In this document: positions 23,618-36,094 of the stretch, in pieces | Numbering within the stretch: the stretch's first letter is position 1 | Layout: every line of letters begins with the position of its first letter | From: Cochliopodium minus | Taxonomy: Eukaryota; Discosea; Himatismenida; Cochliopodiidae | Direction: 5' to 3' | Length of the DNA: 64,000 bases | NCBI GenBank assembly: GCA_024220525.1 | Contig: JAMYWO010000100.1 | Span: forward strand, 1-64,000 | Program-made: the position numbers and the translations under genes | Notes under the pieces: generated by a model | What the model was told of the DNA's origin: nothing | Databases searched by the model: none | The model's input: the letters and a program-made list of their open reading frames with translations, nothing else

Positions 23618-26600
23618 TTAATAAAAAAAATTGCTTTTTAACAAAAAATCATCGATTTCATTATTTTTTGGATAAACAAAATTTTTGTTTAAATTTTTCT
23701 TGATCCATTCCATCTTTTTGTAACGACCAAAATGGAGAATTTCTTCCAGAGTTACTTCAACTCCATCTACATCCTTCTTGGCAATGGATTCTTTTTCAAT
23801 TTTGGTTTTCTTTGAAGATGATGATGGAGATAGTTTTTTAGGGGATCGAGATCTTCCTCTTTTTTTGATTGTAGATTGATTTCCAGATTCGAATTTATTC
23901 TCTGTGCATCCACATTTCTCCGATGTAGAAAGGTAAACCCAATTTTTGTTGCAATTAACACATTTGATTGCAAAATTCCTTACTCCTAATTTTTCGTTTT
24001 GGTTGACGATTGCTTTGGCTTCACTTGTTCTAACAAAGCAAGTACTAAAAATAGGACCAAGACAGATTGTAGTCTTTTTTAATTTGTTATTATCTTCTAT
24101 TTTGAAGATTCCTCCAAATTTGTATTCTTTCCCTTCATTGGTCTTACCAAAGAAAGCATTATCACAGTCTTTAAGCTTGCTAACTTGTTGGAAATTGGTT
24201 GGAATATTTGATTTCCAATTTTCAAAATTTTCTACTGGTTTTTGCGAAAATATCAGGTAATAACAGTTTTGGTGTTTGATTTTCTCTTTGATTTTTTTTT
24301 TTTTAAAAAACATTACATTTTGGAAAAAAAAAATATATTACCATTCTTTTGTTGGAGACTATGAGAAACAGAAAGTGTGTTAACAATGGACATGGAAAAC
24401 TCTCCTTCCTTCAAATCATCAACATCGTCTTTCTTGTGAGTATCGTCATTCATCAATTTGTTCTGAATAAAAAGAAGGCAAGTTTCTTTGTTTTGATTCA
24501 AGAAACAAATTAAATTGTCAAACCCCTTTTGGTTTACTTTATTGGGCAAGTAGATTTGATATGGTTCAATGGTGGTGGAGGTAGGATCAATGAAAGTTTT
24601 TATTTCCCAATTCCCTCCCATCAATATACTCACATCTTCTATTTTCTGTCCTTCAGGATGGCTTTCGGCAGTGTTCTTGAATAATTGAGAGAGAGGCAAG
24701 AGATCATCCACAAAATATGTAGAGAGAACTTTGTTTGAAGGATTGTGGGTTTTGTAATCTTTGATTTTTTCAAAGATAGCAGGATTCTTGGAGACACTGT
24801 CCCAACATGTAAGATTTGCGTAAAGAAAGTGAAGAAAGTATTTATCAAAAAAGTCATTATTCATTGCTTTTTCTCTTGGTTCTGATTCTATTAGTAACAT
24901 AAGAATGGATGAATACAACCCATTTTCGCCTGTATGTTTGTTACATGATTTATAAAAATCATACAAAACAAACTTTGAAGTACTGCATTCAACAAGAGTA
25001 TCTTCTTCTTGTAAAGTATGATAAGAAAAGGGAGAGAGGGGATAGGGAGAAACTATGTTATTGTAGAAGAGCTTTGCAACATCAAATTTATCACTGATTT
25101 CAAATTTGGGAGACACAGAAAACCCACAAAGAAGAAGAATGATCAATTTCCAGGCATTAATTTCCCTAAAAAAAGGTGTACTTTTATTTTTAGTTTTCAC
25201 GTGTTCCATAATATCAAACAAATCTCTTCCTTCAATCTTTTTATAATTCTTGATTAACCAGCATTTTTCAATTACATATTCTATATTTCTTGCATTGCTA
25301 TTTGTCCAATGAAGCGCCATGGTAACCACAAACTTTGAGATTTCATCTTTCTCTTCAAATTTGAATTCCTTTAGAATGTGTTCAATGTAGTTGAGCAAAT
25401 TATCAAAAAGAGGCCATTCGATATTTCTTTTTGAATTGTAAGAAGCTTTGATGTCTCCAGTAGTGGATATTTGTTCTGGTTCCAAAGCAGTAAAAACATT
25501 CAACAGCTTTAGTGGGATGTAATTTGAGTTAGAGTAGGTAAAAGAATTCTTGTCTCTAGATACTTCCATCTCTTCAATACATCCGTTAATTTTGGTTATC
25601 ACATTCCTTGTTCCAATGTTATCATTAGATGAAACATTGCGTACTTCATCATAAGCAACAAAGACGAAAGGAACTTCTCCAAGAGATTTATAGATGAGTT
25701 CTTTACCTAGAATGTTCTCTTTCAAAACTTGGTTGCTCCAAAAAATATAGCAGAGTTCTATCATTTTTTTAGCTTCTGTTGGTAGAAATGGCCAAAAATC
25801 ATTGTAGAAATTTGAAAATTCAGAAGGCTGCTCAAATGCTTTGAAAAAGAAGCTGTGTAACATTCTGACACTTATATCCGTATCTAATTCAATTTTTTCT
25901 CTCATATCAAATGTATAAATATCGTTAAACTGTACTTGAATACCGCATACTTTTCTTTGAAAAATATGTGAAAGATCTTCTTCTCTCCCAAAAAATTTCC
26001 CTAATTCTCCCTTCATTGCTGCTCTACACAAAGCATAATTGAAAAAGGTCCTTTTAAAGATTTATTGAAAAAAAATTAGTGATGTGCCGAATTTTTTAGG
26101 AATTATTATTTTTTAAAAAATTTACTTTCCAGATCCTGGTCCATAAAGAGTGCAAAAAAAAGTTTCTCTTGTCAAAACAGTATTTTGTGATTTATTGTAG
26201 ATGGCCCTCCCTTTTATTCCTTCTATCATCTGCTTGAAAACGTGATCAAAACCAAAAAATTCCTTTTTAGTATTGGTTTCGAAAAATTTCGAAAAAATGG
26301 TGGGTTCTGAGATATCTTTTCTATACTTCCCATATTCTTTCAGACTAATTAGTTTTTGGATAAGAGTAAAGGTTCCTTGCTTGTTCTTTTCATGTGTCTC
26401 CCAAATGTCTTTTTTAAAAACAATTTTATAAATTAAATAAAATTGATATAAATTTACATTTGCCTATTTTCTTCTTTTCATTTTCATCCAATATTCTTAC
26501 TTGATCCAAGATATCATTGGGTAAATCTTTATCATTCATTGCCAATTTTATTTTTTCTATAACTGATTCAGAACCGAATATATCTGTGCAAATCTATATT

Positions 26601-27244
26601 TGAAATAATTAAAAGTAAATTCATTTATATTACAATTTATTACAGTATATTTATTATCTGATCCTATTATTTGAGTGATTTCTTTTTTCATTCTTTCATC
26701 TCTCAACAATTGGACTGTTGTGACATCATTAAAAATCAGAGGTAAAAAATATTTGTGCATTCTTCTCCATCTCAAGTGATGGTATAATGTCTCGTACTAT
26801 TAAAAAAAAAAAAAATGGTTTAATAAATAAATAATAGAGCAATTGAATGAAATTTACATCACATATATTCTCATATATTCCTTTATTCGTTTTGTAATTT
26901 TCTTTCATTTCAAAAAAATCTTCAAAAGTTGTTTTCCCTTCATCCACAAAGCTAATCAGAGATAAACCAAGATTTAGATTTTTGAGTAGTTCATATAATT
27001 CGTAATACTGCCAATCAAATTAATATTTTGAATTTGTTGAATTTGTCATTACCAGGAATACATAAAGTAGCTTTTTGAAGCTTATAAGATCATCCTCTTT
27101 GATATTTTTCTTTATTTCATCTAAATTGTCCTCAATGTTGTCTATATTCAATCCCTTTACATAAATATTTGGCAAATGAATGGAAAGAAATTGAAGAAGA
27201 TTATGAAATTCTTTAATATCATCAATATTAAATTTAACTTTCAT
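23618..27244 (-). CDS. Large P-loop NTPase of unrecognised family
   Basis: Seven exons starting at ATG 27244 (about 27053-27244, 26857-27007, 26644-26796, 26458-26593, about 26129-26410, about 24344-26060, 23618 to about 24260) give roughly 1,100 residues. The first 250 are helical. The Walker A motif GPGSGKT is split by the intron near 26060-26128 (TFFCTLYGPGSGK joined to TFFNYALCRAAM). A plausible Walker B, VPFVFVAYDEV, lies near 25640-25680. A long helical middle follows, then a C-terminal region with CVNCNKNW and SEKCGCTEN (possible zinc-binding) and a Lys/Ser/Arg-rich nuclear-like stretch. The architecture recalls Crinkler/RHS-type NTPases of protists, but I cannot confirm this. A decayed paralog fragment lies upstream at 27284-27460. 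Confidence 0.6.
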
Positions 27245-27283
27245 TTTTTTTTTTCTTTTCTTTCTTAAGTATTTTTGTTAAAA

Positions 27284-27460
27284 TTATACAAGCTGCATTC
27301 AACGAGAGTATCTTCTTCTCAAATAAATGAAAGGGAGAAAAGAGAGGGGAAAATAAGTTATTTGCTGTAATATTAACTGGTAGACAGAGAAGATAATCAC
27401 TTTTCAAACCTAATTTCTTTTTGAAGGAAATGTTGTCAAACATTCTTATAATTCGAACCA
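27284..27460 (-). pseudogene. Decayed fragment of a P-loop NTPase paralog
   Basis: The bases from 27292 (CTGCATTCAACGAGAGTATC) resemble 24983 onward inside the NTPase gene (CTGCATTCAACAAGAGTATC), and the likeness continues about 80 bases with small gaps. The fragment is in the same orientation, just upstream of the NTPase start. On the protein side SPFHLFEKKILSLNAAC resembles SPFSYHTLQEEDTLVECS. No long frame remains. It is read as the leftover of a tandem duplicate. Confidence 0.5.
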
Positions 27461-27522
27461 AATCTGAAAAAAAAAAAAAATTTTATATTTTTTTGAATCA
27501 AAAAAAAGATTTAATCAGTTTT

Positions 27523-30500
27523 TTAAAGTTTGGAAATATGCTTTTTAAATTCAAATCTTGCAATGAGAGAATGGTGAACAGAGTCAGGACCATCAGCGAT
27601 TTTCAAGGCTCTGTTCCAAGAATAAGCCATGGCCAAAATGGTATCCTGTGAAACACCTTTATTTTAAAAAAAAATTTGAATAATTTTTTGTTAAAATGAA
27701 AAAATATGTAAAAAAAAAAAAATTCAAAATTACCCATAGCGCCATAAACTTGAATGGCTCTGTCGATAACTTTACAAGTGGTATCAACTGCCAAAATTTT
27801 AATCATCGAGATAAAGTCTCTGGCTCCTTTAGATCCGACTGTGTCTATCAAATGTGCAGTCTTGAGTACTAAAAGTCTCGAAGATTCAATTTCAATTCTA
27901 GAAGTAGATACATCTCTTTGAACTAAAAAATTTAATTAAAAGATTAAAATAAAAATTAAAATATTAAATTATTAAAATTAAATGTAAAAATTTTTTTTTT
28001 TTTTCAACTTGTATCAAATTTTGCTAGACGTTTTCCGAACGCATTTCTATTGAGTGATCGTTGGATCATTAATTCCAAGGCCCTTTCAGCAACACCCAAA
28101 GAACGCATGCAATGATGAATTCTTCCTGTTCAAAAGAAAATTAAATTTAAAAATAATAAAAATAAATCATATTAAAAGTCAAAAAAATAATAAATATTAA
28201 AAAAATAAATTAAAAAGAAAAAAAATAAAATAAAAATAAAAATAAATTCAAATAAAAGTGAAAAAAAATAAAAATAAATCTGACCAGGACCAAGTCTTGC
28301 TTGTGCAATGGCGAATCCTTTCCCTTCTTTCCAGAGAACATTAGATTTGGGAACACGGACATTTTTATAGATCATCTCCATGTGTCCGTGTGGGGCATCA
28401 TCATATCCAAAAACGTTCATAGCTCTCAAAATAGTTATACCTGGCGTATCCATTGGTACCAATATCATGGATTGTTGGTTGTATTCATCTTGATTTTCGT
28501 CTGTTTTACCCATTACGATCGAGATTTTGCATTTGGAATGTCCTAAAAGAAATGAAAAGATGACCAAATTTATTTATTATTTTTTCCAAGATTTATTTTT
28601 ATTATTTTTTATTTTTATTTTTTATTTTTTATTTTTTATTATTTTTTATTTTATTTTTTATTTTATTTTTTATTTTTCATTTTTTATTTTTTATTTTTTT
28701 ATTTTTTATTTTTTATTTGAATATATTTTTTATTTATATTTTTTATTTTTTATTTATTTTTTATTTTTTATTTGAATATATTTTTTATTTTTGTTTTTAC
28801 CTGCACCACTAATATACCATTTTCTACCATTGAGAACATAATCATCGCCATCTGATTTGATGGACAACTGAATGTTTCTGGCATCAGAAGAAGCGACCAA
28901 AGGTTCAGTCTTTTAACAAAATATTAATAAAAATAAATAAAAAAAATAAAAAATAAAAAATAAAATCATAAAAAAATTGTTAACCATTGCAAAACAAGAA
29001 TGTATTTCACCTTCTAGAAGAGGTTCCAACCACTGCTTCTTTTGTTGTTCAGTACCAAAAAGGTGTAAGATTTCCATGTTTCCGGTATCAGGGGCTTGGC
29101 AGTTGAAGATAGTGGGAGACAAGGCAACTCTTCCCATTTGTTCGCAAAAATGAGCATATTCGACATTGGTCAATCCTAAAAAATTTATTAAAAATAAAAA
29201 ATAAAGAAAAATCGAATCAAATTGAACTGAATATTTAAAATAAATTATTAATTAAAAAATAAATTAAAATAAATTAAAAAACTTTATAAAAAATAAAATT
29301 AAAAACTAAATTAAAAAAACTAAATTTTGTTCACCTCCAACGTCTGGGAGAAATAAATTCCATAATCCTTGTTTCTTTGCTTCTTTTTTCAATTCGTTCA
29401 CAATAGGGTGATAGTCTAACCACTTGTCCTTTTCATCTTTGGGAGGTGCATTGAAAAGGTGTTCATTGGGGTAAATGTACATCTCCATGAAAAGAACAAA
29501 TTTTTTGAAGAGCTCTTTCGCTTTAGGAGATAAACGGAAAATAGAAGTGTTGTCATCCAATATGGATTGTATTTGGTGATTATATTTTGGCGGAGGGGTT
29601 TCTTGAGAAGAAATGCGATTAACGGAAATGATAGAATTGTTATCTTTGTTCTTTTCGATGATTTCCCTTTAAAAAGGTAACAAAAAATTAAAAAATAATT
29701 TTTTTATTTTTAATATAATTTTAAAATATAATTTTTTTTTATTTTAAAGTTTTTTTTACCAAGCTAAAACAGCAAATAATTTGGCATACTCTAACGTAAG
29801 GATGGCTTTGGTGGAAGAGGCGTTCCCTTGTAAAGCTCTGGCATAAACTCCGAAGGCAATAGAAGAGATTCTGAAAAAGGCGAAACTGACGTAATAAAAC
29901 CAGTTGTTCAATTTGGAGTTGGTGTTTTGAACATATCTTCCAATAAACTCTTTCTCCGATGGAATACCTGTTCCGTTCAAATTAGTTGGGTAACCTCCTC
30001 CAAGAATACTTGAACCATCTTTATTGTAATAAACCATGCAACTAAAAAATGTAATAATTTTTTTATTTGAATTTTTGTTAATAAATTATTTTAACAATAA
30101 AAAAATTTTTACTTATAGGCCAAATCAGAAAGAGGATCACCAATAGTAGATAATTCCCAGTCTATAATAGCCAAAACAATAGGTCTAGTAGGATGGAAAA
30201 TGAGATTGTCGAGTTTAAAATCTCCGTGTACAATAGTGCTTCCTAATTTATAATAATTGATCAATAATATGAATTTAACAATAAAATGAATTATTTTTAA
30301 GTGGTAAAACATGTTTTTTTTTTTTTTTTACTGTTTTCTTGTTGAGGGATGTTTTTGTTAAGATATTCCATTAGCTTCTCCATTGGTTCAAAATCTTCTG
30401 TTTTAGATGATTTGTATTGTCTGGTCCACACATTCACTTGTCTCTCGATATAATTGTATTCTTTCCCGAAATTGTCGAGTTCAATGCTCTTCCAATCAAC

Positions 30501-31284
30501 ATCTGATCGAAAATAGAAAAAAATGTTTATTTATAAAGGAGGAAGTTTTTTTTTTTACTATGCAATGATGATAATACATTTGCCACTTCAAAGCATATCT
30601 CATTCACTTCATTTGGATTCAATTTCAACAATTCTTCTGGATTCAAGATTCTTCCTTCTATAAATTCCATTATGAAGAATGGTGTTCCGATCACATTGAT
30701 ATCTGAACATAATAAATACAATTTGGGAACAGGAACCTTTGTATTTTGCAATGCTTTAAGAAAGAAAAATGTGATTTCAGCGAAATTTGATTTATTTTTG
30801 ATATTTGGGGAAATATTTTTACCTTTCATTATTTTATATTCTCTTTCAATCTGATGTGCACTTGGCAATACTAATTTAAATGAATTTGTCTGATAAAGAT
30901 ATATTTCTTTAAATTGTTTTATGATGTTACATTTTCCAGGTGGCTTTTTTCTCAAAACATAGTCAACCTTATTATCATCTATTATTTTGAATGTAGGATT
31001 TGACTATTCAAAGGATAAAATTTGGTTGGTAAATAAATAGATAGAAGAATGGTTATGATATTTCAAAAAAAATAGATTGTTATACTTGTCCATAATTGAA
31101 TTGAAAGATGGATTTTATTTTTGATCCAAAGCCCTTTATGTTTTCTTTGCAATATCTTTCAAGATTTTCATAATCAAATTTGTGAGATGGATGAACATTG
31201 ATTTCCTTTATTATTACAAATTAAAATTTTTGGAAAAAGATCAAACAGGGAAAAGAAATTCATTTTGTCAATTTGATTTACCAT
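27523..31284 (-). CDS. ACAD10/11-type fusion: APH-like kinase plus acyl-CoA dehydrogenase
   Basis: More than ten exons. N-terminal half: an aminoglycoside-phosphotransferase-like kinase fold with [38 protein letters not shown], catalytic [14 protein letters not shown] and [20 protein letters not shown]-terminal half: acyl-CoA dehydrogenase with [49 protein letters not shown], and terminal [16 protein letters not shown]. This order is that of ACAD10/11, which handle 4-hydroxy fatty acids in mitochondria or peroxisomes: the kinase domain phosphorylates the 4-hydroxyl and the dehydrogenase domain completes conversion (family knowledge). The start may be an ATG-only exon (31282-31284) spliced to [14 protein letters not shown] long T-rich microsatellite occupies an intron near 28590-28795. 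Confidence 0.88.
28575..28795. repeat. ATTTTTT-type microsatellite in ACAD intron
   Basis: T-rich tandem heptamer array with interspersed ATATATT variants, filling an intron of the minus-strand ACAD10/11-type gene. Confidence 0.85.
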
Positions 31285-31343
31285 TTTTATTTTTTTTTTT
31301 AATTAATTTTATTGAACAATTTAATTTTTTATTTTCAAACAAC

Positions 31344-32555
31344 TCATTTGGAGACGGTATTATCCTCTTTTTTCTTTTTAATGACCCATTTATCGAGAGT
31401 ATTTTTGGGATTAACAGGTTTTAGTACATCCCTACTTTTTCTTTTCTTTTCTGTCGGGTTGCCTTGATCATTTTTTTTCTTCTTCCTACTTTTGTAATCA
31501 CTAGGTTCTTTAGTCTTAACAAAACTTCCTCCACATTTCTTTTCGTGACTATTTAGAAAAAAAATAATTTCATTTAAAATTACTAAATAAAAAACAGTTT
31601 TAATTTTTTTTTTTAACCTTGACCACCAATTATCATTCTTTGAAGGAGCTCTGTTCATCGACCTCTTTACTAACATTTTACAGGAAGAACATTCCCAATG
31701 ATGAGTTTTATAAAGCTCCACTTCGTCTAGAAAGTTGTGGTAAATCGAAATGTTGGTATTTTCTGATTTGTTTATTTTGTTCATCATTTCTATGAAATTG
31801 GGTCCATGTTCTTCTCTTTCTTCATTCCCTTCTTTCAGAAAAAAATGTGCATGTATCATTTCGTGTCTTTATATTTTTTTTTGACAGGTTGAGATTGATA
31901 GTCAAAAAGAAGAAAATTATTTATTTTTTTACAGTAAGGTTGATATTATATCATCTTTTCCTCGAAATTTCAAAATAGGTTCACTTAATCTCAATGTACA
32001 TAATCTATTTTTTGTATCAAAATAACATAATCCTTTTGGAAAAGAAGGGGTAATTTATTTATTTTTAAAATAATTCGTAGAAACTAAAATAATTCTCAAA
32101 ATAAAAATTATTTTCTAACCTGCACATGTTTTCATCTTCTTGGACCATGATAATATACATCCAGATAATTTATTGTCGAAATATTTGTAATTAAAATGCT
32201 GAAATAATTTATAAACATCGAAATTTTCATCTTTTTTGAGATCATCTTCGTATTGAAGCAAGAATGCATATTCTTCATCCTTCTTTATTGAATTTTGATT
32301 GTATATATTTGTGTTATTGTTTTTATTATTTTTTATTTCAACAATAGAAAGGATATCATCATCAATGATATCATCATTTAAAATCAAGGATCTCTCCAAT
32401 TTAAAATCTTTTTCTGTTTCTCCTTTTATTTTTGGATGTTCAGATTTGGAAACATCAATATTCCTTATTTCAATAAAAGAGAAAATATCTTGCTCTCTTT
32501 CATCTTCCATTTGCAAAGATAAAGAAATAGCATATTCCAAATCTTCATCAATCAT
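31344..32555 (-). CDS. SPRTN: SPRTN/Spartan DNA-protein-crosslink metalloprotease
   Basis: ATG at 32555. The N-terminus has DEDLEYAISLSLQMEDE, which fits a ubiquitin-interacting motif (L-x-x-A-I-x-x-S). Acidic and Asn-rich linker, then the SprT core: DVYKLFQHFNYKYFDNKLSG, CAG then LCYFDTKNRLCTLRLSEPIL, the zinc site HEMIHA and the third ligand in EEHGPNF. A zinc-ribbon-like end carries CSSCKMLVKRSMNRAPSK and EKKCGG, with a basic tail. These are the features of SPRTN, which cleaves proteins crosslinked to DNA during replication. Exons are joined by short introns (for example one splitting the codon before HEMIHA). It ends 60 bases from the ACAD gene start. C-terminal UBZ was not seen. Confidence 0.88.
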
Positions 32556-33349
32556 TTTTTTTTTCTTTTGGAATAATTTTATCTCTCAAATATTATTGAT
32601 GTTTTTGTTTGAATTTGAACTTATCTGTTCCATCAATCCAACATTTAGTTAATTAAATATTGATTTTCAAATTTGCAAATCAATTATTATGATTTGTAAA
32701 AGTAAAGAAAGGAAAATTTTGGGATAATTATTTTGGATAAAGTCTGATGATTTCTAAAAAAGAATCCAAGATCTCAAAATATCTTTTTTTTTCTTTTTTT
32801 TCACTGAAATTATTATTAATTAATTAATTAAATAATTTGTGAAATTGAATATTTTTTTTATTTAAAAGTATTAATCTTAGATTAAAACAGAATTGAAGTT
32901 AATTTAATGAAAAAAATGTTATTTTACTTGTTTAATTAAAAAGTCTCAAAAGATTTCTTTTTGTTAAAAAGTATAAATTCAAAAAGTTCATTTTTTTGTT
33001 AAGATCTTGATTTTTTTAAACTAAAAATTTGAATTCTATTGTGTATTTTTAATTCCCAATAGATTGTAAATTTGTAATTTTAGAAATCAAATTTTTTAAA
33101 AATTTATTATAATTAGCCTGATTTAAACTAATTCACTTATTCCCAAAGATCTTTTTTAATTAAAATTAACTAAAAAGTTTAATTTAGGATTATTTTTGTG
33201 ATTTTTATATTTGACAATTTTTAATTATCAATTCTCTGAAAAAAAAATAAATTAACAAAAACAAAAAAAAATTTGATTCAAAAAAAGAAAAAAAAAAAAC
33301 TTAAACTTTTTAAAATAATAACAAACAAAAACTACTAAAACAAAAAACA
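32556..33349. other. Long AT-rich divergent intergenic region
   Basis: Separates SPRTN (minus) from a secreted-protein gene (plus) and should carry both promoters. Several (TTAA)-type palindromes such as ATTAATTAATTAATTAAATA near 32815-32835. No gene or RNA recognised. Confidence 0.6.
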
Positions 33350-34876
33350 ATGAAATACCTTATCTTCATATTCGCTTTCATGATTCTTGGATACTTTTGT
33401 CAGTCTTCTCCAATCATTGATGTTGACCTGTAAAATAAAATTTTCACTTTTTCAAGTTTTTTATAAATTATGTTTTTCATGATTTTTTACTAAAAAAAAA
33501 AGGAATTTAAATGCAACAGTTTCAACAAATGAACTGACAAAAAGATTGGTCAAAACTTATTCTTTCACCCAAAATCTTGTCAGAGGTATTTTGGTCAAAA
33601 GTTATGAATTGGCTCAATCTGTTGGAGCAACAACAAAAAACGCAATAAGATCAACCCTTTATGGTAAATAAATAAAAACAAACTAAAAAGAAACTAAATA
33701 ATTATTTTTATTTTCTTTAAAAAAAAAATAATAGCTATCAATCCAGTTTTATTGGGACTTGGAGGAGTATCACCAACTGCAACAATTTCATTTTATCCAA
33801 ATGATGCAAATGTTTTGAATGTAGCATTAGATAACAATGGTAAAAGCAATGCAAACAATTTTTTTTAAAAAAAAACTAAAATTTAAATAAAAATTATTTT
33901 TAGGATACAATTATGATGTTAGTTTAGCATTGAACTTTTTACAATTGAGATTGAATGTTTTACAAGAAGTTGATGTAAACGGAAATGTTGTAAACACAAT
34001 CAACCTGAACACTTTGAATTGGGTTGTAATTTCAACAAATGTTTCAAATGTTGAAACTGAAAATATTTTACCAACAATTACTTTGGGAGCATCTGTCGGA
34101 GGACTTTCAATTCAAGTAACACTAGTTGCAACTGAATATTTGGGAACACTTGATATTTCAAATATTGTTGGATCTCTTCTTTCACCAAAGGGAGTTGTAA
34201 GAACTTTTTTTAAAACCAATTATGTTTTTATCTTCATTTTTAGATTAATTATTTTATTTTTATTTCAATAATTCTTTTTAAAATCTTTAAAGAGTTTAAT
34301 TTATTTTTCACAACAAAATAGCAAATTTTGATTGCAGTTGATTTGAGCAATTATCAATATAAAAATTCAGGAAACTTTATTAGGTGAAAAAAAAAAAACT
34401 TTTTAAAAATTTAAATTATTTAAAAATAGAAAATAAATTCAAAAATTTTCTTAATAAACTTAAAATCAACTTATTTACTTATTTAACCTTTTATCAATGA
34501 CAGACTCTCAGTTTTGACAACAACTGCAAATACTCAAGTTCAATCAAATGTTGAAACAAGTGTAAATGGAGTGTTGAGTACTTTGATTTCATCATCATTC
34601 AATGGTATTTCTGCAAACATTAGATTCAATCAATCTCTTTTGGTTGTTGGAGGATCAAATGTTATCAATGTTAATCCAACTGTTTCATTGGGAGTTTCAA
34701 TTTCATCAATTTTCAATGATGTGACTTCACTTCTCCAAATAAATCAACTTTTGGGAATAAATGTTCAAGGAACTGCAGTTGTGATTCCTTTTTCGATTGG
34801 ATTGAAATCAAAAGTTGTTGTCGGAGCATCAATGACAATCGGAGTTGATCCAAATTCACCTTCTTCAAAGAAATAA
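33350..34876 (+). CDS. Secreted beta-rich protein, family unknown
   Basis: Six exons from an ATG at 33350 through 33420s, 33510-33662, 33735-33839, 33903-34197, 34322-34383 and 34504-34876, about 385 residues. MKYLIFIFAFMILGYFC is a signal peptide. The mature part is low in charge and rich in Ile, Val, Ser, Thr and Asn, with alternating hydrophobic residues (VLLGLGGVSPTATISFY, TITLGASVGGLSIQVTLV), as in secreted beta-sandwich proteins. No family, membrane span or GPI site is clear; the end is basic (SPSSKK). The 3' flank just after the stop reappears inverted at 53002-53078, suggesting a duplicated locus. Confidence 0.72.
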
Positions 34877-35212
34877 AATTTTAGTTTCATGAAAATTTTT
34901 TTACTTTCGAAAAGAAAAAACAAATTACTATTGTTAATAAACTTGTTTAAAACTTTAATTTTGTTTTTCTTAAATTTTTAAAATTTTTCTTTTTCTTTTA
35001 TTTTTAATTTTTTGTTTTGATTTCCAATAAAAAACTTTGCAAATGGTTCCTTTGGTTTTCTAAATCGATTTATTTTCATCAGCCAGGTCAATCCAATTTT
35101 TTGATAAAATTTTCCAAAGAAATCTCAAAATATTAAATTTTGTTTATCTTTGAACATGACCATTTTTTTATTTCACTTCATACCAATGTTCGAAAAATAA
35201 ATCTAAAAAAAA
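34877..35212. other. Intergenic, no gene seen
   Basis: Holds the 77-bp duplicated block and then AT-rich spacer. No further feature. Confidence 0.6.
34882..34958. repeat. 77-bp block repeated inverted at 53002-53078
   Basis: From the 3' flank of the secreted-protein gene. It begins six bases after the stop codon (TAGTTTCATGAAAATTTTTT) and ends TGTTTAAAACTTTAA. It equals the reverse complement of 53002-53078 by direct reading. Confidence 0.9.
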
Positions 35213-36094
35213 ATGAAGCTAATAAAAAAGTTAAATACATCATTCAACAAATCAATCGTCATCCAATCTGTGGATACCAATTTATGGTTGAAGATAAAAT
35301 CATACAGCACAGAAGAGAAAGAGAAGAGCAGGGCCAGAAAATTGGAGGAAGATGTCAACAAGACAAAGCAGAAGATGAAGAATACAAAGTTTGTATTCGA
35401 TGAAGAACTTTCTAAAAAGGAGCCAGAAGAGATCATCAAGAATATCAACAAGAAATACGAGAGAATGATCGAGGAGGAGAAGGTCAAGGAATACATAGGT
35501 CAATCCTCTTCCAAATCTTTCATCAGCAATTTTATCACCTTCTTCCTCATCTTCTTCTTTCCTTATAATGGTTATGTTTATCTCAGAAAAAAGGGCGAAA
35601 TAAAGGAGGATAACAGACAGGGTAAAAAAATAAATAAATATTTTTATTAATCATTCATATCCACCTGCTTTGGATATTTGAAAATCCAAATAATCACCAA
35701 TATTGAGAATTAATTCTCAATGATATTTTATATATTCATTATAATATTGGCTGCTCATATTGATATAGAAACATAATCATTCAACAATTTATATTTCATT
35801 TTTATGACAAATCTTTCTTTTATCATCTCCCAAATATTCGTTGGTCCAAAATTAATATTTAAATAATTCATTTTGATTTATATAGCCCAATTGAAGAAGA
35901 AAGAATTGTTGAATGTATTATTCTCTAAAGAGGAAGCCTTCAATTCATTGCAAACAAGCTTTGTGAACAACTTCAACATCCAAATCCAAAAGGAGATTGG
36001 AAAATCACAAGTGAAGATCAAAGAAGCAAAACAAATAGATCCAATTTCACAAAAGATTGTTGACAATTTCTTCAACAAGGCAGCAGAGAATTAA
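35213..36094 (+). CDS. Small single-span membrane protein, mitochondrial-like, unknown
   Basis: Exons 35213-35621 and 35886-36094 sum to 205 residues. The N-terminus is basic and amphipathic (MKLIKKLNTSFNKSIVIQSV), resembling a mitochondrial presequence. The middle is a charged coiled coil (EEKEKSRARKLEEDVNKT). One hydrophobic span, FISNFITFFLIFFFPYNGYVYL, follows near residue 105, then a short basic linker and a second helical part (LKKKELLNVLFSKEEAF). Not recognised; inner-membrane organelle biogenesis is only a guess. The intron between the exons is unusually long and holds nested inverted repeats. Confidence 0.65.
35698..35750. repeat. Nested palindromes in an intron
   Basis: ATTGAGAATTAATTCTCAAT (35702-35721) is a perfect 20-base palindrome. 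It sits between CCAATATT (35698-35705) and its complement AATATTGG (35743-35750). The intron is 264 bases, much longer than typical here. Could be a hairpin element or chance. Confidence 0.7.
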
